From assembly GCA_026169195.1 (NCBI GenBank), contig JAPFEH010000084.1, positions 1 through 53,766 on the forward strand: a DNA stretch of 53,766 nt, given 5' to 3'. The stretch comes from Dysosmobacter sp. (GTDB lineage: Bacteria; Bacillota; Clostridia; Oscillospirales; Oscillospiraceae). Below the pieces are notes generated by a model. That model made no database searches, had not been told where the DNA came from, and saw nothing but the letters and a program-made list of their open reading frames with translations. The stretch's first letter is position 1. Each line of letters begins with the position of its first letter. Position numbers and translations under genes: made by a program. Positions 1-7,252 of this stretch are shown in pieces.

Positions 1-40
1 CCACAAGACAGAACTGGAACAGTTCTGAGTATGTAAGCAT
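1..40 (-). CDS. Holin-like type I toxin peptide, truncated by window edge
   Basis: Thirteen codons are visible (MLTYSELFQFCLV) before the sequence ends. The start follows a strong GAGGGGGTG ribosome site at about 49-57. The N-terminus resembles the short single-helix peptides annotated as putative holin-like toxins in Firmicutes phages. Its promoter (148-176) is nearly identical to that of the complete toxin at 354-434, so the two look like tandem copies of one module. An in-frame ATG at 46 is an alternative start. The membrane helix itself lies outside the window. Confidence 0.6.
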   Translation of the reverse strand, partial: MLTYSELFQFCLV

Positions 41-147
41 AAGCATCACCCCCTCTCAATGGAGGGGGCAAGAAGTCCCCTCCGAGGTGGAGGAGCCAAC
101 CGCCTACCGTATATCGCAGCGCCCAAGGTTCCTTTCGGAACAGGTAC

Positions 148-176
148 ATTCTACCAAATGCGCCGCTTTGTGTCAA
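148..176 (-). promoter_or_regulatory. Promoter of the first toxin module
   Basis: On the minus strand TTGACA (171-176) and TAGAAT (148-153) are separated by 17 bp. The segment TTGACACAAAGCGGCG is repeated exactly in the promoter of the second toxin (500-515) and nearly so, inverted, in the antitoxin promoter at 232. The leader is about 100 nt. Confidence 0.7.
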
Positions 177-214
177 TTTTCATTGTACAGATGTGGCACA
201 AAGCCGCCCTGCCT

Positions 215-231
215 GTGTCCGATTCGGACAC
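215..231. repeat. Dispersed palindrome copy 1 (GTGTCCGATTCGGACAC)
   Basis: Perfect 8-bp inverted arms around one central base. The last base directly precedes the TTGACA -35 box (232-237) of the antitoxin RNA promoter, so a protein bound here would touch RNA polymerase. It is one of eight copies, all in the prophage. Confidence 0.9.
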
Positions 232-260
232 TTGACAAAGCGGCATGGAATTGTTATATT
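232..260 (+). promoter_or_regulatory. Antitoxin RNA promoter
   Basis: Consensus TTGACA (232-237), 17-bp spacer and TATATT (255-260). It drives transcription convergently toward the toxin gene at 354-434. It is similar in sequence to the toxin promoters, and the palindrome at 215-231 abuts it. Confidence 0.75.
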
Positions 261-266
261 GGAACC

Positions 267-363
267 AGTAAGAACGGCTCACTTTGGTCGGTGCAGGTCG
301 TTCCCAGTCAGATTTAAGATCCGAGGAAATCGCCGCTGCCGATTAGGTGGCGGTTATTTCTTT
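267..363 (+). ncRNA. Predicted antisense antitoxin RNA (type I TA)
   Basis: The RNA is inferred from the consensus promoter at 232-260 and an intrinsic terminator: 9-bp stem, arms at 328-336 and 347-355, followed by ATTTCTTT. It would be about 95 nt and would overlap the 3' end of the toxin mRNA, as in the txpA/RatA and bsrG/SR4 systems. Its 5' end (GGAAC...GTTCC) can form a hairpin like one at the 5' end of the toxin mRNA. The start is set by spacing only. Confidence 0.6.
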
Positions 364-434
364 ATGTACCCGAGGATACCAAAGATAACCGTTGCAAGCA
401 GCAATAAAAGCGTGAGGACTTCCATTGTTGTCAT
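354..434 (-). CDS. Small hydrophobic holin-like toxin, 26 aa
   Basis: The peptide is a short acidic start (MTTMEV), one hydrophobic helix (LTLLLLLATVIFGILGY) and a Lys-Lys C-terminus. This is the architecture of putative holin-like toxins of type I toxin-antitoxin modules. AAAGGGGGTG lies 8 nt before the ATG and a consensus promoter lies at 487-515. An RNA transcribed from 232 on the other strand overlaps the 3' end. Known members depolarise the membrane when not silenced by the antisense RNA. The role here is inferred from architecture. It could protect the prophage from loss or act in the lysis region. Confidence 0.75.
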   Translation of the reverse strand: MTTMEVLTLLLLLATVIFGILGYIKK

Positions 435-486
435 GCGCGGTCACCCCCTTTAGGGGAACAACCTCGCCGCCCTTACTGGCGGTTCC

Positions 487-515
487 AATATACATCATTC
501 GCCGCTTTGTGTCAA
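487..515 (-). promoter_or_regulatory. Promoter of the second toxin module
   Basis: On the minus strand TTGACA (510-515), 17-bp spacer, TATATT (487-492). The transcript would start near 480 with the sequence GGAACC...GTTCC, a potential 5' hairpin that is common in type I toxin mRNAs. Confidence 0.75.
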
Positions 516-545
516 TCTACGCCGCCCGCCGGGGCGGCTTTTTCG

Positions 546-884
546 TTAGCCCTGATACTCCGTCAGGGTCTTGCCCTTGACCTCGTAAGTACGGCCCGCC
601 ATGGTGCACAGGGCGAACATGCTGCCGCAGTCGCAGTCCACCAGCTCTCCGGCCTTCACGCGGACCTTGTCAAAGGTGCCGGTGCCGCTGTCCAGCAGGC
701 CGAAGCCGTTGGCCATGTCGGGGTAGTAGCCGATGGTGGTGGCGCGGATCTCCTCCTCGGTCAGCGCGTTTTTGCCCGGCTCCAGATGGAAACCGGCACC
801 CGCCTCCTGCAGCGCCTTGTTGGTCTCCTCCAGAGGGGTCTTGCCGCTGGTGTAGTCCTGCATGATTTCATTGATGGTCTTCAT
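546..884 (-). CDS. Conserved phage protein of unknown function, 112 aa
   Basis: Soluble 112-residue protein starting at MKTINEIMQDY after an AAAGGAGC ribosome site. The N-terminal half is helical (TPLEETNKALQEAG). The C-terminal half carries CDCGSMFALC, a compact Cys cluster that may bind metal. It lies downstream of the XhlA-like gene in the lysis end of the late operon. I do not recognise a family with a known function. It might act on lysis timing or host interaction, but nothing in the sequence shows which. Confidence 0.7.
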   Translation of the reverse strand: MKTINEIMQDYTSGKTPLEETNKALQEAGAGFHLEPGKNALTEEEIRATTIGYYPDMANGFGLLDSGTGTFDKVRVKAGELVDCDCGSMFALCTMAGRTYEVKGKTLTEYQG

Positions 885-926
885 AATATGTTGCTCCTTT
901 CAAAATTGTCCGGCATTGCCGGGGTT

Positions 927-1148
927 TCACTTGTGATACTCTTCCAGATCTTCCAGCCGGTGGTTGATGACCTTGATCTGTTCCTCCACCACCGGCATCC
1001 GCTTGGCAAAATTGTTGTGTTCCCGAACCTCCCGGGTCAGTTCGTGCAGCTTGGTATCCGTGATCGCCTGATTCCGGCTGTTGGCGATCAGCACGCCAAG
1101 CAGTGTCAACCCGCCGGAAACAAGCGCCACTACGACCGCTTCTGTCAA
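927..1148 (-). CDS. XhlA/holin-associated small membrane protein, 73 aa
   Basis: One N-terminal membrane helix (residues about 4-22, VVVALVSGGLTLLGVLIA) is followed by a charged helix with coiled-coil character (TKLHELTREVREHNNFAKRM ... EEQIKVINHRLEDLEEYHK). This plan is typical of XhlA-like and related phage proteins between tail fibres and the endolysin. XhlA-type proteins work with a holin and amidase at the membrane. No classical holin or amidase is visible in the window, and they are expected just to the left. Confidence 0.65.
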   Translation of the reverse strand: MTEAVVVALVSGGLTLLGVLIANSRNQAITDTKLHELTREVREHNNFAKRMPVVEEQIKVINHRLEDLEEYHK

Positions 1149-1160
1149 GACTTCACCTCC

Positions 1161-1340
1161 CTACGCGCCGGTGATCCCGTATTTTTTGAGGATCTCTCCG
1201 CAGACAGGATCCCGCAGCAGCTGCTTCACCTGACCGGGCGGCAGCGCCTCAAGCAGCATCATGAAGTCCTCAGACTTCTCGCGGTTCGCTGCCACAGCCT
1301 TGTTATAGGCAATGATCCGCGCTCGCAGCTCAGGCTTCAT
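1161..1340 (-). CDS. Small phage protein, 59 aa, unknown function
   Basis: Reading from ATG at 1340 gives a 59-residue helical protein (MKPELRARIIAYNKAVAANR ... LKKYGITGA). The start overlaps the stop of the upstream gene by ATGA (1337-1340), a normal translational-coupling arrangement in this operon. It has the size and place of the small proteins often found between fibre and holin genes. No function is recognised. Confidence 0.7.
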   Translation of the reverse strand: MKPELRARIIAYNKAVAANREKSEDFMMLLEALPPGQVKQLLRDPVCGEILKKYGITGA

Positions 1341-1597
1341 ACCGTCACCCCCGTCAGGATCATATTCAAAGCTTCATTCAGCTCGTCCACCTGTTGCTGA
1401 TCGGCTTTCCCTTTTTCCAGAGATCCTACGCGTTCTTCCAGCGTGGGAGGCGGGTCCGGAGGCGGAGGCGGACCGTAGGGGTCTCCAATCCGCGCCCCCT
1501 CGTAAGAAGGCACCGCGCCGAACTCAGGCAATATATCATCGTTGCAAACTATAATATTCACAATGCGATTGTTTTCGTCCAGTATCAAACCCGCCAT
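1337..1597 (-). CDS. Small proline-rich tail-region protein, 86 aa
   Basis: The N-terminal part (MAGLILDENNRIVNIIVCND) looks like a compact beta domain. A proline tract (GPPPPPDPPP, about residues 42-51) and a C-terminal helix with coiled-coil character (LEERVGSLEKGKADQQQVDELNEAL) follow. Such proteins lie next to tail fibres in many Clostridia phages and may be fibre-associated, but I do not recognise a named family. It overlaps the next gene by four bases. Confidence 0.6.
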   Translation of the reverse strand: MAGLILDENNRIVNIIVCNDDILPEFGAVPSYEGARIGDPYGPPPPPDPPPTLEERVGSLEKGKADQQQVDELNEALNMILTGVTV

Positions 1598-1618
1598 TCA
1601 ATTGGCCTCCTATTCTTA

Positions 1619-2815
1619 TCAATGGATAAAGCGAAGATACGCAGCCCCATTGCTACCACGGCCAGCATCGTTATTTCCGTCGCCAGATTCCCCACCTCCG
1701 CCACCGCCCGGGCCATTTCCGTTTTGTTCCGAACCTCCGCCATAAGGAGTCCCGCCTTTTTTGCCACTACCGCCAGAAGGCGTGCCGCCGGCGCCGCCAC
1801 CGCCGCCAGCAGGTCCAAGATCTTGTTCATCAAATATATACCCGGTTGCATTTCCTCCGGGAGATGCATGTCCGTCATTATTTTGATAAAAGGTTCTGCC
1901 TCCATTTCCATTGCCGATACCACCGGGATAGCTTTCATAATCTCCGCCACCCCAGTTGGCATCGGCTACGGCCTTTCCTCCTTTTGCAGTTACTGTTGTG
2001 TTTCCAACGGACACGGTAGTAGTCCCACCATCAGACGCATCCTTTTCTCCGGCGGGAGCTCCTCCTTTTCCGATAGCTACTTTAATAACTGGAGATTCTG
2101 ACAAGTCGACTCCTTTTTGCGTCGTAACATATCCGCCCCCGCCACCCGGACCACCTACACCAGCATTCCATGCAGCACCAGCACCACCAGCACCTGCTCC
2201 GACAGCGGTGATATCTACTGCTTTTGCGAACTTGGAATAGCTTAAAGACGCTATAGATGAAGTAATCGTGATATAGGGCGCATATTGTAAAGCAATCGTC
2301 TTTTCTGTAATAATACCTGATGACTGAATCGCAACAGTCTCTGGTATGGCGATATCCTTCCAGTCATGCGAAAAGGATACAGACACCGCTGTTTTTTCGC
2401 TTACACCTACAGCTATTCCTTCCCCATCTGTAATAAGCGACTTGCCGAGCGGGGAGAGGATACCGGAAACTGAAACTCCCGGTGCCGGTGTCCCATCAGG
2501 AAATGTAACCTTGATGACATAACCGTACTTTCCAATACCCAATGCCAATTTAGCAAAAGCATCATTCGGAACTGACTCGCTTGGTATTCCTAAAATTTCG
2601 CATGTAGAGTCTTGAAGAAGATTTCCCGTGTTCAAGGCGTCTCCCACCTGCTGGAATCCATCCCGGTTAATCCCGTTGAGATCCACGGGCAGCGCTCCGG
2701 CAATCAGAGCATCCGCAAACGCTTCGTAGGTAGGATATCGGGTTTTGAAATCTTCCACAGATTTTAGGTATCGGCTGTTCCCCGTTCCCAAAAGAATACT
2801 GTCTTTCAAGGTCAA
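1619..2815 (-). CDS. Glycine-rich tail fibre/receptor-binding protein, 398 aa
   Basis: Residues 1-100 form an alpha/beta N-terminal region. Residues about 100-180 look like a carboxypeptidase-regulatory type beta sandwich (FPDGTPAPGVSVSGILSP). Residues about 200-398 are very rich in Gly (GGPGGGGGY, GPAGGGGGAGG, GPGGGGGGESG) and end in AAYLRFIH. Glycine-rich C-termini of this kind pack as polyglycine helices in phage adhesins. The end of the 4681-6879 protein has a similar domain. It probably sits at the fibre tip and contacts the cell surface. It overlaps the LamG protein gene by 4 bp. Confidence 0.7.
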   Translation of the reverse strand: MTLKDSILLGTGNSRYLKSVEDFKTRYPTYEAFADALIAGALPVDLNGINRDGFQQVGDALNTGNLLQDSTCEILGIPSESVPNDAFAKLALGIGKYGYVIKVTFPDGTPAPGVSVSGILSPLGKSLITDGEGIAVGVSEKTAVSVSFSHDWKDIAIPETVAIQSSGIITEKTIALQYAPYITITSSIASLSYSKFAKAVDITAVGAGAGGAGAAWNAGVGGPGGGGGYVTTQKGVDLSESPVIKVAIGKGGAPAGEKDASDGGTTTVSVGNTTVTAKGGKAVADANWGGGDYESYPGGIGNGNGGRTFYQNNDGHASPGGNATGYIFDEQDLGPAGGGGGAGGTPSGGSGKKGGTPYGGGSEQNGNGPGGGGGGESGDGNNDAGRGSNGAAYLRFIH

Positions 2816-4632
2816 ACCTCCCCACTGTATAGTTCTCCAGAATAAAAGTACGTATCGTTCATCCGGCGCAGAGCATCATCAAGCGCCTGTAGGATCTTCT
2901 CGATATCGTTGGCTGCGGCATAGGTCACATACTCCATGCTGCTTGGGACATCCGGTGTACTGCTCAGCTGTCGGACCGCACTCCGCAGCGTGGCCACATC
3001 TTGCAAATACCGGTTCATTGTGTAAGGGCATCCCCAGTCTGCATCAGACCAGTCTGTCTTCGGAACCGTATGTAGCGCATGACCTGCCCTCCGCAGCCGG
3101 TCCGCCAGATACACCATCACAGCCCCGACCCGGTTCAGGTCAACCGCACGGTAAATACCCTTTTCATTCCGGGCTTCCACGTCGGCCTGCGTCCGATCCG
3201 TCACCAGCCACAGCACCGGATCCTCCGGAACTGCGAAAAAATCCAGAACCGCCGGTACGCTTTCTCCCACATCGTTATATGCGGTCAACGAGTAGGTATA
3301 TCTGGAAAACAGCCCTATGGTATCGCTATAATTGGTATCTGTCAGGTCCGCAATCAGAATACCGTCTCGATACAACTTGTACCCCACGGCATCCTCTACA
3401 GCATTCCACCTCAGTGTGATCTGTGTGTCAGATCCAGACACCACCTGCAGATTTTCTGGCGGTGAGAGGATCTTCGGCGCTTCTGGGCCAGCAATAAAGT
3501 TTCCCGTGCCTGCATTGCGGTAAAACTCACCATGCAATCGATCATACAGACCAACTTCTCCAGAGGAGCTGACGCAGGGCACGAAGTCGTGGATCAGGAT
3601 TCCGTTGTCATAGATCTGGCAGGAATAGAGTTTCAATTGAGAATGATATGAGAGACTTGCCGCGCCGGCATTATTGACAGTAAATAGATACAAAGAAAGT
3701 ACTGACTGTCCTTTTCCGGTCTTATTGGTGATAACGCTTTGGTTGATATGACACAAGTTTTTATTCTTATCAATCAGGAGGCGCCTTCCAATCGCATTGA
3801 CTGATAAAGAGGCGCTTGCTCCAAAATAATCGCTCCGTAAAGATGTTCCTGTTCCCATTGACCAGATGCAGAACATCAGCGGTGCCGTTGATGATGCCGC
3901 GTTTCTTACGCCAAACAGGCACACGGATGGATTCGTCTGATCCGTTATTTCAATATCTGAAACTACCCGCGTATCCTGATTCGGCTTGAACCCCGTATCA
4001 ATGTACTGTGTCCCGCTGCTCTGGATCCACTCAAGTTCTGCAATTTCGCTCTCCGGCACCGCCTCAGAAACCATCATCCCAGCTGTAAAGCTTCCAGTCC
4101 CCGCATTTCCGTAAAATTTCAGGCCAATATCATCCCACAATCCTACGGCACCATCCGGCTTTTGGCATGGGACAAAGTCACGGATCAATATGCCGTCATC
4201 ATAGATTTGACAACTATATAGTTGAATTTTAGTAAATGCACTCACGTTACCGGTCGTGCTCAATCCAAAGAGTGGCAACGAATATTGGCAGGAAAACACA
4301 GCCGCTTCATTTGTCCATGACTGACCGTTAATTGAAGTAACTCTCTTGTTCTTATCAATCAAGACTCGGCCCGAAGGTGTCAAACCTGTATTGATTTTTG
4401 ATTTCCCATAGTCCGAGCGGAACGCATTAGTATCTTGAGCATGAGTCAGCACATACAGATCAGAGCCATTCATACTGGAACGGGTGCCAAAAAATGCCGC
4501 ATTTTTGGTTGACACAATCGAACAATCCAGAACTACCCGCGTATCCTGATTCGGTTTGAACCCCGTATCAATGTACTGCGTCCCACTGGACTGGATATAT
4601 TCCAGCCGTTTATACCCTTTCGGCAGACTCAT
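2812..4632 (-). CDS. Tail fibre protein with two LamG-like domains and an FN3 domain, 606 aa
   Basis: I start at 4632 (MSLPKGYKRLEYIQSSG) because GAGGAGG lies 7 nt upstream. Two homologous lectin-like domains begin with nearly identical LEYIQSSGTQYIDTG or LEWIQSSGTQYIDTG motifs (about residues 9-195 and 200-390). Each ends in a DGxLIxDFVPC...GxVGL(Y/W)D...FYGNAGTG-type block. An FN3 domain (about 400-480) and a C-terminal domain with Trp/Tyr repeats, shared with other Clostridia tail proteins, follow. It is a likely carbohydrate-binding baseplate or fibre component. The tandem duplication may increase avidity. Confidence 0.8.
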   Translation of the reverse strand: MSLPKGYKRLEYIQSSGTQYIDTGFKPNQDTRVVLDCSIVSTKNAAFFGTRSSMNGSDLYVLTHAQDTNAFRSDYGKSKINTGLTPSGRVLIDKNKRVTSINGQSWTNEAAVFSCQYSLPLFGLSTTGNVSAFTKIQLYSCQIYDDGILIRDFVPCQKPDGAVGLWDDIGLKFYGNAGTGSFTAGMMVSEAVPESEIAELEWIQSSGTQYIDTGFKPNQDTRVVSDIEITDQTNPSVCLFGVRNAASSTAPLMFCIWSMGTGTSLRSDYFGASASLSVNAIGRRLLIDKNKNLCHINQSVITNKTGKGQSVLSLYLFTVNNAGAASLSYHSQLKLYSCQIYDNGILIHDFVPCVSSSGEVGLYDRLHGEFYRNAGTGNFIAGPEAPKILSPPENLQVVSGSDTQITLRWNAVEDAVGYKLYRDGILIADLTDTNYSDTIGLFSRYTYSLTAYNDVGESVPAVLDFFAVPEDPVLWLVTDRTQADVEARNEKGIYRAVDLNRVGAVMVYLADRLRRAGHALHTVPKTDWSDADWGCPYTMNRYLQDVATLRSAVRQLSSTPDVPSSMEYVTYAAANDIEKILQALDDALRRMNDTYFYSGELYSGEV

Positions 4633-4662
4633 CAGACATCCTCCTCTGTGCATCATATGGAT

Positions 4663-4679
4663 GTGTCAGATTCGGACAC
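4663..4679. repeat. Dispersed palindrome copy 2 (variant, GTGTCAGATTCGGACAC)
   Basis: One base departs from the consensus (A for C at 4668). It lies in the 48-bp gap between the tail-tip gene stop (4681) and the fibre gene start (4632). The outer arms extend by two bases on each side (GATGTGTC...GACACATC), partly compensating for the mismatch. Confidence 0.8.
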
Positions 4680-4680
4680 A

Positions 4681-6879
4681 TCAGGGTTTGCTCCACGAAA
4701 CCGCACACACGCCGTCCGCACCGTCCACACCCGGTTTGCCGGGACCCGGCTTTTTCGTAACAACGAAATCCCAGCCTCTGGGCCGCCCGTCCGGCCAAAA
4801 AAGTTCTTTCCAGTACCCTGCTCCCGCCTCGCCGCCTTTTCCGCCGATGCCACCATCCGCAGAGCCTGCGAGGGGCTTCTCCACGCCGGTCCGGCCGTAT
4901 GCGCTGCCGCTGGCCAAGTCCGTGAAGCTGGGGCTGTACACCTTTCCGTTGGCAGAGGAATACACCCCGAAGGTGCTCTCCCCGCCTTCCTCGCCCGGTA
5001 CGCCCGCGGTGGGAGACGCCTTGCCGCCCTTGCCGATGGTCACGGCATAATCCGTATCCGGATTGACGTTCACCACGCCGCTCCAGATCCTGCCTCCGGA
5101 GCCGTTCAGACCCTGCGCTCCCTCTCCGCTGGTCACCCCCTGACCGGGGAAGTTCCCGGAGCCGCCCACATGACCGTCCTCGCCCCGTGCGCCTCCCTGA
5201 CCTCCCTGACCGAGAATAATCCGCACCTGCGACACGCCGGGTGGCACACGGAAGTTCCCGCTCTGGGAGAACACCTGTCGGTTTTCAAAGAGGAAGCTGC
5301 CGTCCGCCTGCAGCAGTACGCTGCGGCAGTCCCGCAGGACGCCGCCGGAGAAGGAAAAGCTCTGCTCCATGCGCCGGCCCGTGGTAGCGCTGGATTCGTC
5401 CAGCCATACCGTGTCCACATCCCCGATCTCGCTGGCCGGATCGCCGCGGCCGGTGGTCTCCAGCCGGATGCCGCCGTACTGGCTCAGGATCTGCCGCGCC
5501 GCCGTCTGGGCCTGCGCGGCTGTGTGCAGGAAGGGGTTTGCCACAGTCAGGGTCTTGGAGCTGCTGGTGGCATTGCCGGAGATATTCACCACGGTCTTCG
5601 CGCTGTCAAAGAGCTGGAAGGTCAAAACCGCCAGATCGTCGTTGGCTTTCATCACCGGATAGACGGTCATGTTGTCCAAGTCCAGCTTGTTGCCGGCGCT
5701 CCAAAGCGGCTCCGCTGTCAGGTCGCCTGTCTCCGCATCCGCCCGGGGCCACGTTCCGGTAGCCATGCAGACCCAGCGCAGGATATCCCCGCACTTCTTT
5801 CCCTCCACATCGGCTTTGTCATTCACTGTGGCCGCAGCGCCCGCGTAGTCCGGATCCACGTGGTACTTCTTTGCGAAATTGGTGCCCAGCTGCCCCGCCA
5901 GCGCCGCCATCCAACCGGAAAGGGTTGTGGGCAATACAGCGGGGGCCTGAAACTCACGGTCCGCCAGAAGCCCCACAATATCGACCAGATCCCACTGCAT
6001 GGTCATGGCGTTGTCGCCGGTTTTCCAACCGCCGTTGGCCTGATAGAATACGCCCACCCGCTGATAGACCACGCCGGCCTCCGTCTCCGCGCCGATGGCC
6101 ACCGGAATGGCCTGCCGCTCCTCGATGCTCTGAAAGATGCCGGACTTGCTGCGCGGCTCAAACCGCCGGTCAATGTTGTCCATCCGCAGGGTGCAGGTGC
6201 CGTATGGAATGGCGAGACAGGCGAAGTTGCCCCGCATCTGGATGTCGATGCTGGCAAGGATATCATCCGTCCACTCCTCGTACAGTCCCGGAATGATCTC
6301 CGCCACCCGCAGCCGCCGTCCCGGCAGGCTCCACCTGCTGACCGTTACCCGGATGGAGGTGGGATCGTAGACCGTGAAGCCGTCCAGAGAGACGCTGGCG
6401 GCTGTGTTTCCGGTGTAGGGCTTGGTGTAAACCGCCGTGTCCCCGCTCCGGACTTCCACGGTGAACTCCTCCGGAATCCCATCCACAGGGTCTGTGGAAA
6501 AGTACACGCTGCACGCCTGCAGGATGCTGACGCTGGAAAAGGTCACCTCTGCCCAGACCGGAGACGCAAAGCGACCGTCCGGCCCGCTCAGAACATCTCC
6601 CACATACCCGATCTCACCGGTGAGGGCCTTGGGATCATCGGGGATGAGGCGGAAGGTGCCGTCCAGCATCCACCGTCCCGGCTCCAGCGTCGCATAACGG
6701 GAATCCAGCGTCAGCTCCTTGTTGTGCAGCTGCTCAGCCTTGGACCACGGTGCCGCGCCGGAACCGCCTCCGGAGCCGAACGCGATGTCCGGATCTACGA
6801 TCTCCAGCTGGGCTTTCAGCACCATGTGCCGTACATCCCCCACAATGGCCGCCCGATACCCGTCCGTGATCTCAAGCAT
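4681..6879 (-). CDS. Tail tip/baseplate protein with glycine-rich C-terminus, 732 aa
   Basis: Large structural protein directly downstream of the distal-tail position. Residues 1-520 are beta-rich with a region resembling tail-associated (Tal/gp27-like) hub domains. Residues about 545-732 are glycine-rich (GQGGQGGARGEDG, GADGADGV-like end) and resemble the glycine-rich tip of the 1619-2815 protein. It starts at MLEITDGYRAAI, overlapping the upstream gene. Order in the operon (tape measure, distal tail, this gene, fibres) supports a tail-tip role. The exact domain boundaries are inferred. Confidence 0.7.
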   Translation of the reverse strand: MLEITDGYRAAIVGDVRHMVLKAQLEIVDPDIAFGSGGGSGAAPWSKAEQLHNKELTLDSRYATLEPGRWMLDGTFRLIPDDPKALTGEIGYVGDVLSGPDGRFASPVWAEVTFSSVSILQACSVYFSTDPVDGIPEEFTVEVRSGDTAVYTKPYTGNTAASVSLDGFTVYDPTSIRVTVSRWSLPGRRLRVAEIIPGLYEEWTDDILASIDIQMRGNFACLAIPYGTCTLRMDNIDRRFEPRSKSGIFQSIEERQAIPVAIGAETEAGVVYQRVGVFYQANGGWKTGDNAMTMQWDLVDIVGLLADREFQAPAVLPTTLSGWMAALAGQLGTNFAKKYHVDPDYAGAAATVNDKADVEGKKCGDILRWVCMATGTWPRADAETGDLTAEPLWSAGNKLDLDNMTVYPVMKANDDLAVLTFQLFDSAKTVVNISGNATSSSKTLTVANPFLHTAAQAQTAARQILSQYGGIRLETTGRGDPASEIGDVDTVWLDESSATTGRRMEQSFSFSGGVLRDCRSVLLQADGSFLFENRQVFSQSGNFRVPPGVSQVRIILGQGGQGGARGEDGHVGGSGNFPGQGVTSGEGAQGLNGSGGRIWSGVVNVNPDTDYAVTIGKGGKASPTAGVPGEEGGESTFGVYSSANGKVYSPSFTDLASGSAYGRTGVEKPLAGSADGGIGGKGGEAGAGYWKELFWPDGRPRGWDFVVTKKPGPGKPGVDGADGVCAVSWSKP

Positions 6880-7252
6880 GCGGCTTCACCTCCCGCAGCG
6901 TGAACCCAAGTCCCCGCCACACCGGCTCCGCCCCATCGAAGAAGGCCAGAACCGGAGGGGTCAGCGTTTCCACAAGGAATGTGGACGTGACCAGCACATC
7001 CCCGTTGTCCGGAAGGAACGCCGCCGTTTTGCTGCCTTTGGTCCGCAGCGCAGAAAGCAGCCGCTTTGTTTCTCCGTCCCTCATGCGGCCGGACGTATAG
7101 TCGATCCGCCAGACGATCCCCTGCACCTCCTCCACCATACGTCCCGAGATCATGGGAATCTGCTCTGTCAGTTTTTCTTCATAAGCGTGGTATCCGTCAA
7201 AATCCGCCTCCGGAACACGCACATCCTCAAGAATCAGAAAAGGGTTGTTCAT
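6872..7252 (-). CDS. Probable distal-tail/tail-associated protein, 126 aa
   Basis: A 126-residue beta-rich protein (MNNPFLILEDVRVPEADFDG ... GFTLREVKPHA) directly after the tape measure gene, overlapping its neighbours on both sides. Position and size fit a small distal tail (Dit-like) or tail completion protein. Sequence similarity to Dit is not obvious, so the assignment rests on gene order. Confidence 0.55.
   Translation of the reverse strand: MNNPFLILEDVRVPEADFDGYHAYEEKLTEQIPMISGRMVEEVQGIVWRIDYTSGRMRDGETKRLLSALRTKGSKTAAFLPDNGDVLVTSTFLVETLTPPVLAFFDGAEPVWRGLGFTLREVKPHA

Noticed and set aside
1-1600. Endolysin and classical holin
   Set aside because: No amidase, lysozyme or peptidase motif is present. 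They probably lie left of the window, so their absence is not evidence of a defective phage.
4648-6903. 751-codon open frame on the plus strand, antisense to the tail tip gene
   Set aside because: It is a shadow of a GC-rich gene: no ribosome site, composition rich in Arg/His/Pro/Ala without domains, and the minus-strand gene has clear phage-tail context.
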